NCBI GenBank assembly: GCA_022561895.1 | Contig: JADFQH010000067.1 | Location: forward strand, 4,751-11,571 | Length of the DNA: 6,821 bases | Direction: 5' to 3' | Source: Methanobacteriota archaeon | Lineage (GTDB): Archaea > Halobacteriota > Halobacteria > Halobacteriales > Halalkalicoccaceae | Shown here: piece by piece, positions 1-5,987 of the stretch | Numbering within the stretch: the stretch's first letter is position 1 | Layout of the letters: the number at the start of each line of letters is the position of its first letter | Program-made: the position numbers and the translations under genes | The notes under the pieces: model-generated | The model's database searches: none | What the model was told of the DNA's origin: nothing | What the model saw: the letters and a program-made list of their open reading frames with translations, nothing else

Positions 1-47
1 CGACCTTCAATACCCCAAAAACACCGGGGGGTCGACGGAGATGCGAC

Positions 48-60
48 ACCCGTTTAGGCG
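48..60 (+). promoter_or_regulatory. Possible TATA-type promoter of the RNase Z gene (weak)
   Basis: The sequence cgtttaggc is centred about 26 nt upstream of the ATG at 81. That is where the TATA box of a leaderless haloarchaeal transcript would lie. The match to the TTTAWA-type consensus is only partial (TTTAGG), and no Shine-Dalgarno-like sequence precedes the ATG, which fits leaderless initiation. The rest of 1-80 shows no convincing gene. It probably belongs to the spacer or upstream neighbour cut off by the window edge. Confidence 0.3.
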
Positions 61-80
61 CGCCACCCGCAGAACTACCA

Positions 81-1001
81 ATGACCTTACGCGTGACCTT
101 TCTGGGGACCAGCGGCGCGGTCCCCACCGCCCGGCGCAACCCAAGCGGGATCTACGTAAACCGCGAGGGCGAGGAGCTGCTCTTTGATTGTGGCGAGGGC
201 ACACAGCGCCAGATGATGCGCTTTGGCACCGGCTTTTCCATTTCGGCGATCTTCCTCACACACGTTCACGGCGATCACGTTCTCGGCCTTCCCGGCCTGC
301 TTCAGACTCTCGATTTCAACGACCGAGAGGAGGCACTCACGATCTACACGCCCCGAGGAACTACCAAAACAGTCGAAACGCTCGTCACCGCACTCGACGC
401 CCGGCTCGGCTTTTCGGTCGAGATTTGTGATATCCGTCCCGGCGAAGCCGTCTACAAGCACAACGAGTACGAGATCCGCAGCTTCGCCACCGACCATCGC
501 ACCCGATCCATCGGATATGCGCTCGTCGAATCGGACAGAAAGGGTCGGTTCGACCGCGAGCGTGCCGAGGAGCTCGGCGTGCCGGTCGGCCCGAAGTTCA
601 GCGCACTACATGAAGGCACGTCGGTCGAACTCGAAAACGGCACGACCATCGAACCCGAACAGGTCGTCGGTCCGCCCCGTCCCGGTCGGAAGGTGGTTTA
701 TACGGGTGACACCCGCCCCACGGAGGAGACGGTCGAAGCAGCGGAAAACGCGGATCTCCTGATCCACGACGCGACCTTCGGGGACGATTGGGTGGATCGC
801 GCCCGCGAGACGGGCCATGCCACCGCCCGCGAGGCAGGCGAGATCGCCGCTCGTGCGGGGGCGACTCGCCTCGCGCTAACGCATATCTCCTCGCGGTATC
901 CGGGCGACGCCACCCGACTGGCCCACGACGCGAACGAGGAGTTCGACTCGGCGTTCGTCGCCGAGGACGGACAGGAGATCGACGTGGCGTTTCCCGAGTA
1001 A
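81..1001 (+). CDS. rnz: Ribonuclease Z (tRNA 3' endonuclease, short form)
   Basis: The 306-residue product is a complete short-form (ElaC/RNase Z-S) metallo-beta-lactamase-fold nuclease. This family cuts precursor tRNAs just after the discriminator base, so that CCA can be added or exposed; it is a cytosolic homodimer binding two zinc ions. Seen in the sequence: the N-terminal FLGTSGAVPT motif (7-16), the LLFDCGEGTQRQ strand-loop (33-44), the zinc motif HVHGDH (61-66), a further His in ATDHR (139), TGD with Asp210, GHAT with His246, and LTHISSRY with His268. A lysine/glycine-containing flexible-arm region lies near 165-180. Every expected metal ligand is present and the length is normal for archaea. 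The ATG at 81 directly precedes the conserved first strand, so the start is well supported. It reads in the same direction as the exporter gene 70 nt downstream, so read-through is possible, although the functions are unrelated. Confidence 0.96.
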   Translation: MTLRVTFLGTSGAVPTARRNPSGIYVNREGEELLFDCGEGTQRQMMRFGTGFSISAIFLTHVHGDHVLGLPGLLQTLDFNDREEALTIYTPRGTTKTVETLVTALDARLGFSVEICDIRPGEAVYKHNEYEIRSFATDHRTRSIGYALVESDRKGRFDRERAEELGVPVGPKFSALHEGTSVELENGTTIEPEQVVGPPRPGRKVVYTGDTRPTEETVEAAENADLLIHDATFGDDWVDRARETGHATAREAGEIAARAGATRLALTHISSRYPGDATRLAHDANEEFDSAFVAEDGQEIDVAFPE

Positions 1002-1071
1002 GGGTCACAGTCACACGAGGAAGGTGATCTCACTACCTTCAAGTGCCACAGTGGCTTGGTACCAGAGAGTA

Positions 1072-2859
1072 ATGGACGGACAGGATCTATCTGCGAGGGA
1101 GAAGGCACAGGCGTTCGTTCGCGTCGCAATGTTCAAGCCGGTGTTGACGAGCGCGATCATCGTCTTCAGCTTTTTTACAGCTCTATTGGAAGGGATCGGG
1201 CTGAGCTTCATCATCCCGATCATCGAGATCGCACAGTCGCCCGGCGATCCGGCCGAGGCGAGCGGGATCGAAGGGATCTTTGCCTCCGTCTATCTCGGTC
1301 TTGGCCTTCCCTTTACCCTCGAGTTCATCATCGCCGGCGTTGCGGTCGTGATGTTCGCGCGCTACATGTCGAGTTTCGTCGTCGCGTGGTTTCGCGAAGC
1401 CCTCCGGGCGTACTACGTCCGGGAACTCCAGACGGTCGCGTTCGACAACGCGCTCGATGCGCGAACTGCCTACTTCGACGAACACGGTTCGGACGAGATC
1501 CTGAACGCGATCGTCACGCAAGCCGACTACGCGGGGAAGGTGATCCGGGACTTCATACGGTTTTTCGAAAAAGTCCTCCTTTCTGCGATATACCTGTTGA
1601 TCGCGTTCGTGCTCGCGCCGTGGCTCACGGCCCTCACTGTCGTGTTTCTCGGCGGACTGACCTACTTCCTGCGAAACGTCATCGAACCGGGCTACGCGGT
1701 CGGCGATCAGGTGGCAGATGCGAACGAGGAAGTTCAGGAATCCGTCCAGGCGGGGATGCAGGGAATCAGGGATGTAAAACTCTTTACGATGAACGAGGAG
1801 CTCTTTTCGAGATTCTCTGCGGCGATCGAAAAATACACCGGTGGAATGGTCAGACTCGGGCGAAACGAGGCCGCAATGGACAATTTCTATAGCTTGGCGA
1901 TGTCGATCATGGTGTTCGTCCTGATCTACGCCGCCCTCTCGTTTACCGCGCTCTCGCTCGGTGCGCTCGGGGTCTTTCTCTTTGCGATGTTCCAGCTCGC
2001 CCCGCAGGTCAGCGAGGCGAACCACTTCTTCTACAAGGTCGAGGGGCGACTCCCGCATCTCGTTCGCACCCAGGAGTTCACTCGTGATCTTCAGGAAAGC
2101 GCCGAGATCGACGGCAGCGGCGAACCCGCCCCGAAGCCAGTTGATCGGGTCGCCTTCGAGGACGTTTCCTTCTCCTACGATACGAGCGAGCGAGTGCTCG
2201 AAGACATCTCGTTTTCCGTAGAGAGCAACGAGTTCGTCGCCTTCGTCGGTCAGTCGGGGGCCGGAAAATCCACGATCGTCTCGCTGCTCGCGCGCCTGTA
2301 CGATCCGAACGAGGGAGAGATCACGGCAAACGGTAGCCCGATCGAAGGGTTCACCCTCCAAAGCTGGCGCGAGCGGATCGCCTTCGTCCGCCAAGATCCC
2401 TTTATTTTCAACGACACCCTCAGAGCGAACCTCACGATCGGTAAGCGCGATGCGACACAGCAGGAGATCGACCGGGCCTGCGAGATCGCCCATCTCGACG
2501 ACGTGATCAGGGATCTTCCGGCGGGCTATGAAACCCAGCTTGGCGACGACGGCGTGCGGTTTTCGGGCGGTCAACGCCAGCGCGTCTCGCTTGCTCGCGC
2601 GCTACTCAAGGACGCGGACGTGCTCGTCTTAGATGAGGCGACTTCGGATCTCGATACGCATATCGAACAGGAGGTCCAGTCGGCGATCGAGACGATGGAT
2701 CGCGAATACGCGGTGGTCGCCATTGCCCACCGGCTCTCGACCGTAAAGAACGCAGACCGGATCTACGCGCTCGATGACGGGCGGATCGAGGAGATGGGAA
2801 CCCACGACGAGCTCGTCGAGCAGGAAGGAACGTACGCACAGCTCTATGCGACACAGTGA
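1072..2859 (+). CDS. ABC exporter half-transporter, fused TMD-NBD (MsbA/PglK-like)
   Basis: The 595-residue product is a complete type I ABC exporter half-transporter, expected to work as a homodimer in the cytoplasmic membrane. The N-terminal half (about 20-320) has six hydrophobic segments, near 25-50, 83-105, 166-183, 184-200, 274-296 and 297-312. The nucleotide-binding domain follows. It has FSYD (A-loop region, near 367), Walker A GQSGAGKST (393-401), Q-loop FVRQDP (Gln441), signature FSGGQRQR (497-504), Walker B VLVLDEATSDLD (517-528) and the H-loop His553 in AIAHRLST. All catalytic residues are present, so it should hydrolyse ATP. There is no C39 peptidase domain. The substrate is unknown; similar family members flip lipid-linked glycans or export lipids, peptides and drugs. 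The neighbouring FkbM methyltransferase hints at a surface glycan but does not prove it. I chose the ATG at 1072. The frame stays open upstream to a GTG at 1024, but those 16 extra codons do not resemble a conserved N-terminus. Confidence 0.9.
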   Translation: MDGQDLSAREKAQAFVRVAMFKPVLTSAIIVFSFFTALLEGIGLSFIIPIIEIAQSPGDPAEASGIEGIFASVYLGLGLPFTLEFIIAGVAVVMFARYMSSFVVAWFREALRAYYVRELQTVAFDNALDARTAYFDEHGSDEILNAIVTQADYAGKVIRDFIRFFEKVLLSAIYLLIAFVLAPWLTALTVVFLGGLTYFLRNVIEPGYAVGDQVADANEEVQESVQAGMQGIRDVKLFTMNEELFSRFSAAIEKYTGGMVRLGRNEAAMDNFYSLAMSIMVFVLIYAALSFTALSLGALGVFLFAMFQLAPQVSEANHFFYKVEGRLPHLVRTQEFTRDLQESAEIDGSGEPAPKPVDRVAFEDVSFSYDTSERVLEDISFSVESNEFVAFVGQSGAGKSTIVSLLARLYDPNEGEITANGSPIEGFTLQSWRERIAFVRQDPFIFNDTLRANLTIGKRDATQQEIDRACEIAHLDDVIRDLPAGYETQLGDDGVRFSGGQRQRVSLARALLKDADVLVLDEATSDLDTHIEQEVQSAIETMDREYAVVAIAHRLSTVKNADRIYALDDGRIEEMGTHDELVEQEGTYAQLYATQ

Positions 2860-2869
2860 GTAAGAAAAA
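2860..2869 (-). terminator. Oligo-T terminator after the FkbM methyltransferase gene
   Basis: Read on the minus strand, the TGA stop of the methyltransferase is followed at once by TTTTTCTTAC. Archaeal RNA polymerase commonly terminates on such T-rich non-template tracts without a hairpin. The tract fills the whole 10-bp gap between the two convergent stop codons. No comparable T-run is seen on the plus strand for the exporter gene, so its transcripts may run into the antisense strand of the methyltransferase. Confidence 0.45.
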
Positions 2870-3853
2870 TCAGCGCCGCGCGATGACCTCCAAACTCCCC
2901 GTCTCGCGGTAGTTCCAGATGTCGGAGAACTCGGGGAGGGGAACGGGTTTACCGTCCCAGTCGATGGGCTCGTAATCGACGGCCGAAACGACGGAAAGAC
3001 CGCTCTCCGCCAAGGTTTCGATCACCCATTCGAGGGTGTCGTCATCGAGCAGCACGGGATGGAGTTCGATATAACAGAGAAGTGGCGAGTCGGCGTCGAG
3101 GACCGACTGCATGCCAGCGAGGATGTTGTCCTCGTAGCCCTCGACATCGAAGCGGACGACGTTTACGATCTCAGGTTCGAGATCGCGTTCCGAAAGGAGC
3201 GTTTCCACACACTGAATGTCGATATCGAGAGTTTCGACAGCTCCCGTCCGGACGCCACCATCGGGGGCGACCGCGTGCCAGTTCGACTCGGGCATAACGT
3301 TGAGAACGCCTGAGCCGGGTTCTGCTCCGACCGCTCCCTCGATGATCTCGGTTCGACCGTCGAGATCGTTTCTTTCGACGTTCTTCTTGAGGATGTCGAG
3401 ATTCCGCGGATATGGTTCGATCGCGTAGATCCGTGCGCGCTCGCCGAGAACGGCTGCGGCCATCAGCAGGAAGTAGCCGATGTTCGCGCCGAGTTCGAGA
3501 ATCGTTATTTCCCCGTCAATATCGTCCGCAAGCCGGCGCAGTTCGCGTCGGTAGATTCTCGACGACGTTTTCTCGTGAACCCCGTAGCGAAGCAGCCGCC
3601 GCGAGAGACCGGGATCGGTGATATCGAGATACATCTCCCCACACGGAAGCGACCGGCTGACAATTCCATCGGGCGCGCGTTTGCCCAACCGCTCGAAGTA
3701 GAGATCCTCACCGACCGCTTCTTCTGTAATATAACCAACTATTTCTCCGAAGTTGTCCTCGTGCGCCATCGTGGCAATCTCTCGCCATCTATTGCGAACG
3801 TACGGATAGATGAACTGCGGGGCCTCAACGGCCCGCTGTACCTTCCCCTTCAT
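2870..3853 (-). CDS. FkbM-family SAM-dependent methyltransferase
   Basis: The 327-residue product has a class I (Rossmann-fold) methyltransferase domain of the FkbM family, which generally O-methylates sugars or small molecules. Motif I is LELGANIGYF (119-128), the SAM-binding glycine-rich loop. The acidic end of strand 2 is YAIEPYPRNLDILKKN (143-158), and EIIEGAVG (169-176) follows. The FkbM hallmark RFDVEGYE (234-241) lies before the helix NILAGMQ, and the domain ends with LLCYIELHP (258-266). About 110 residues before motif I form a family-specific N-terminal region; no signal peptide or membrane helix is evident. Its stop lies 10 bp from that of the convergent exporter, and it lies downstream of the HprK-like gene on the same strand across an 80-bp spacer with its own TATA candidates. 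The ATG at 3853 gives the longest product. A second in-frame ATG (residue 29, position 3769) is a possible alternative start. A role in methylating a cell-surface glycan is plausible but inferred only from family and context. Confidence 0.85.
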   Translation of the reverse strand: MKGKVQRAVEAPQFIYPYVRNRWREIATMAHEDNFGEIVGYITEEAVGEDLYFERLGKRAPDGIVSRSLPCGEMYLDITDPGLSRRLLRYGVHEKTSSRIYRRELRRLADDIDGEITILELGANIGYFLLMAAAVLGERARIYAIEPYPRNLDILKKNVERNDLDGRTEIIEGAVGAEPGSGVLNVMPESNWHAVAPDGGVRTGAVETLDIDIQCVETLLSERDLEPEIVNVVRFDVEGYEDNILAGMQSVLDADSPLLCYIELHPVLLDDDTLEWVIETLAESGLSVVSAVDYEPIDWDGKPVPLPEFSDIWNYRETGSLEVIARR

Positions 3854-3933
3854 GGCTACGTAGTACTATATATCACTGCATAAGTATTGTTGACGATCGC
3901 AATAAGAATTGAACTAATTTTATCGCAATCATA
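3854..3933 (-). promoter_or_regulatory. AT-rich spacer with promoter candidates for the methyltransferase gene
   Basis: This 80-bp gap is much richer in A/T than the genes around it. On the minus strand ACTTATGC (3885-3878) is centred about 28 nt before the ATG at 3853, the distance expected for a leaderless transcript. A stronger-looking TATATA (3867-3873) is only 14-20 nt from that ATG, so if used it would start the RNA inside the annotated gene and favour the second ATG at 3769. Two copies of the 8-mer ATCGCAAT (3896-3903 and 3922-3929, plus strand) lie upstream, 26 bp apart start to start, and could be regulator sites. The end of the upstream HprK-like gene (TAA at 3936-3934) lies at the border. 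Confidence 0.4.
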
Positions 3934-4998
3934 TTACCGGACCGTCACGTCGAGAACTGTACGTTTTAGCGTCTCGTCCCAGTGATCACGCCGAGGAACC
4001 GAGAGGCGATAGAGGGGGGTATCGCGGGCGGCCTGGCTAATACTGTGACGTTCGCGCTCGCGCAGCGCATCGAGTTCGTCGGTTTTCTCGCCGTCGAACA
4101 GTGTGTCGAACGCCCGGTGTATCCCATCGAGATCCCGGTTCCACTCGTCTTCGTGAACCGCGGCCATCGCCGTCGAGAACGATTCGACCGATAACCGCTC
4201 GCGCGAGGGTTCGTCCGCGGTCGTCGCCTGCAAGAGGACGATCCGGTCGATCTCGGCTTCGTGGCGCTGTGTCGTCTCGGGAAACGACTCGCCGACCTGC
4301 GCCCACGCGCTCTGAGTGAGGAGCGCGTCGTTGAGCACCGACGCCGTCCGTGCGAGTCGGGAGTTGGATCGACGGGTCCCTTCCGCGATCCGCTCGCTCA
4401 ACCGGGCGCGCCGCGTCGAAAAGCCGGGATCGAGATCGGGAAACGACCGGAGGTTGTACCGGTGGAGATGCAGCGGCGTCGGATAGCTACGAACCGCTCC
4501 TCGAGAATCGAGCCAGAGGCGGTCGTCCGCGATGTGGTTCGCGCCCGCTTCGAGAAAGGTAAGCAAGGTGTTCGTCTTTCCCGACCCCTTCCACGCCGGA
4601 AAGAGGATCGTCTCGCCCTCGTACTCGACGGCAGAGGCATGAACCATCGCGGTGGCGGGATCGCGAGCCGCGAGTTTCTTTCGGAGCTCGCCCTCCGCGA
4701 GCGTGATCGTCAGCGCGGCCGAGAACTCGGGCTCTGTTCGAAGGGTTCGCCAGTCTTCGTCGAGCTTCGCTCTGCGATCCCCGTAGGTGATGAGAAACCC
4801 CCTGTCGCGGGCGTAGCCGTTTTTCGGGCTGCCGAGGACCGGGCCCTGTGGTTCGAAAACAGCGCCGACTTCGATGTGGAGATCGGGCGAGCGAGTCGTC
4901 GTCGGAAATCTCTCGTAAATTCGTCGGAGTTGGTCCGCGATGGGACCGGGACCGGTAAGTGAAAGCGCCGCTTCATCGTGCAGCGAGAACGTCGGCAT
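3934..4998 (-). CDS. HPr kinase/phosphorylase-like P-loop protein (HprK-related kinase)
   Basis: The 354-residue product resembles the catalytic core of bacterial HPr Ser kinase/phosphorylase. Around residues 119-163 it shows the HprK order: a histidine before a beta hairpin (VHASAV, His120), then ILFPAWKGSGKTNTLL with the P-loop AWKGSGKT (135-142), then ANHIADDRLWL (154-163), matching the HprK stretch LIADDRV that follows its P-loop. The first P-loop position, normally Gly, is Ala here. The HprK-specific C-terminal glycine-rich loop is not recognisable. The N-terminal 110 residues and the C-terminal 180 are lineage-specific, acidic and without membrane segments. Such stand-alone HprK-like proteins occur outside sugar-phosphotransferase regulation, for example in lasso-peptide and other biosynthetic clusters, so the substrate is unknown. 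The ATG at 4998 was chosen because the upstream extension is arginine-rich and crosses the promoter palindrome; GGGTGG lies 12 nt before this ATG. The gene is divergent from the DUF460 gene and lies upstream of the methyltransferase gene. Confidence 0.72.
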   Translation of the reverse strand: MPTFSLHDEAALSLTGPGPIADQLRRIYERFPTTTRSPDLHIEVGAVFEPQGPVLGSPKNGYARDRGFLITYGDRRAKLDEDWRTLRTEPEFSAALTITLAEGELRKKLAARDPATAMVHASAVEYEGETILFPAWKGSGKTNTLLTFLEAGANHIADDRLWLDSRGAVRSYPTPLHLHRYNLRSFPDLDPGFSTRRARLSERIAEGTRRSNSRLARTASVLNDALLTQSAWAQVGESFPETTQRHEAEIDRIVLLQATTADEPSRERLSVESFSTAMAAVHEDEWNRDLDGIHRAFDTLFDGEKTDELDALRERERHSISQAARDTPLYRLSVPRRDHWDETLKRTVLDVTVR

Positions 4999-5044
4999 AC
5001 TGTGCGTTTTCCACCCAGTATGGTAGGAGTTTCGTGATCGGCGT

Positions 5045-5065
5045 GTCGTTATACCGTCGGCCAGA
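5045..5065 (-). promoter_or_regulatory. Outward promoter of the HprK-like gene within the palindrome
   Basis: On the minus strand the left repeat arm reads TCTGGCCGACGGTATAA, ending in a TATA-like GTATAA about 50 nt before the ATG at 4998. Transcription from about 26 nt downstream would give a leader of roughly 25 nt. That leader would contain GGGTGG (5016-5011), a possible ribosome binding site 12 nt before the start codon. Promoter activity is inferred from position only. Confidence 0.45.
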
Positions 5066-5133
5066 ACGGTTGATAGATTCGCCGACGGCCGTCCCCGGCG
5101 ACAGATTCTCAAAGCATCTGGCCGACGGTATAA
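5049..5133. repeat. Perfect 17-bp inverted repeat flanking a central palindrome
   Basis: The 17 bases TTATACCGTCGGCCAGA (5049-5065) recur as an exact inverted copy TCTGGCCGACGGTATAA (5117-5133), separated by 51 bp. The core GCCGACGG occurs a third time near the centre (5081-5088), where it is part of the perfect 10-bp palindrome GACGGCCGTC (5084-5093). The repeat axis (5091) and the palindrome centre (5088.5) nearly coincide. AGATTC also occurs twice inside (5075-5080 and 5103-5108). Each arm carries a TATA-like element facing the adjacent divergent gene. The structure is either a symmetric regulator-binding region or a small terminal-inverted-repeat element; no clear target-site duplication is seen. 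Confidence 0.85.
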
Positions 5134-5138
5134 TATAT
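5117..5138 (+). promoter_or_regulatory. TATA promoter of the DUF460 gene (leaderless)
   Basis: The right repeat arm ends in CGGTATAATATAT, with the TATA box centred about 27 nt upstream of the GTG at 5160. That is the spacing expected for transcription starting at or near the start codon, and no ribosome binding site precedes the GTG. The upstream bases of the arm (TCTGGCCGACGG) occupy the BRE/operator position and are identical to those of the divergent promoter. Confidence 0.6.
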
Positions 5139-5159
5139 CTCGCCTGCGTATCACCCCCC

Positions 5160-5966
5160 GTGAGCGCGCGAACGAGTGCCCTCGATACACTGATTTTCGG
5201 TGTCGATATCCAAAGCGGCGACGTTCGGGGTGATGCACCCTCGTACGCCGTCGTCGCATTCGACGGAGAGCAGATCGACCGCGATGTCGTCTCCTACCGC
5301 AAGCTTAGACGACTCATCGAGCGAGAAACGCCCGCGATCCTCGCGACCGACAATATCTACGAGCTTGCCGCCGACAAGGACGCCCTCGTCCACTTTCTCA
5401 GGGAGCTCCCGAGCGAGACGACGCTCGTGCAAGTGACGGGTGCAGAGCGACCCGAACCCCTTTCGAGAGTCGCCTCTCGCCACGGCGTTCCCTACGGAAA
5501 GAAGCCGATGAAAGAGGCCGAAGCCGCGGCCAGACTCGCCGCCGGAAACGTCGGTCACGAGGTGAGTGCCTTTACGAACACGACCCGGATCAAGGTCTCT
5601 CGGGGGCGCTCGACCGGAAAGGGCGGCTGGAGCGCGGATCGCTACACCCGCCGGATTCACGGCGCAGTCAGAAAAAAGAGTCGCGAGATCGAATCCGAAC
5701 TCGACGGTGAGGGGCTAGGGTATGAAACGGACGTAACGGAAAAATACGGCGGCTACTCGAACGCGACCTTCCTCGTCGAGGCGGACCCACACGAGATCCC
5801 GGTTTCGAGCGGACGTGCGGGCGACGTGCGCGTCGAGATCGAACGAGAGCAGTATGACGGACTCGAGTTCGAGCCGCTCGCAAAACGCCGTGATTACGTT
5901 CTCGTCGGGATCGATCCCGGTACGACCACTGCGGTCGCAATCGTCGGGATCGACGGCGAACTCGAT
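5160..5966 (+). CDS. DUF460 RNase H-fold protein, 5' part only (cut at the chimeric join)
   Basis: About 268 native residues remain. The N-terminus has a conserved strand FGVDIQSGD (13-21), then ILATDNIYELA (60-70) and TTLVQVTG (87-94). An RNase H/RuvC-like strand YVLVGIDPGTTTAVAIV (246-262) carries the conserved Asp252. This arrangement matches the archaeal DUF460/COG2433 family, predicted to have a nuclease-like fold but with no established reaction that I know of. Haloarchaeal members are, from memory, over 600 residues long, so more than half is missing. The family pattern is lost at about residue 268-270. Beyond that the frame stays open to 6410, but only as the antisense of the bacterial Clp gene, so that extension is not protein. 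The start is GTG 5160, which fits the TATA box 27 nt upstream; upstream in-frame codons lie in the promoter repeat. The end coordinate is approximate. Confidence 0.82.
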
Positions 5967-5987
5967 TTCGGTTTGCCGGTTCCGCCA
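5967..5987. other. Join between haloarchaeal and bacterial sequence (likely chimera)
   Basis: Left of this interval the plus strand encodes a DUF460 protein; right of it the minus strand encodes a bacterial Clp ATPase. These 21 bases fit neither family. The Clp frame should continue after RRFQP with a Val-type residue but gives WRNRQ, while the DUF460 frame gives FGLPVPP in place of its expected continuation. I recognise no sequencing adapter or transposon end here. The exact breakpoint may be a few bases either side. Confidence 0.75.

Noticed and set aside
9..35. C-run and G-run near the left edge that could form a terminator hairpin
   Set aside because: Only a four-pair C/G stem can form and no T-run follows on either strand, so it is not supported as a terminator.
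1183..2574. A 463-residue open frame on the minus strand opposite the exporter
   Set aside because: It is the antisense of a well-supported ABC transporter gene; its protein shows no family motif and is rich in Arg, Glu and Asp as expected from GC-rich shadow frames.
4261..4962. A 233-residue plus-strand frame opposite the HprK-like gene
   Set aside because: It is a shadow frame: Arg- and Gly-rich, with no recognisable domain, on the opposite strand of a gene with clear motifs.
4999..5259. N-terminal extension of the HprK-like protein to an upstream start
   Set aside because: The extension is arginine-rich, overlaps the divergent promoter repeat and the start of DUF460, and has no conserved motif.
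5715..5987. Continuation of the ClpB frame leftwards to 5715
   Set aside because: Left of the join this frame is the antisense of DUF460 and lacks the Clp sequence that should follow RRFQP.
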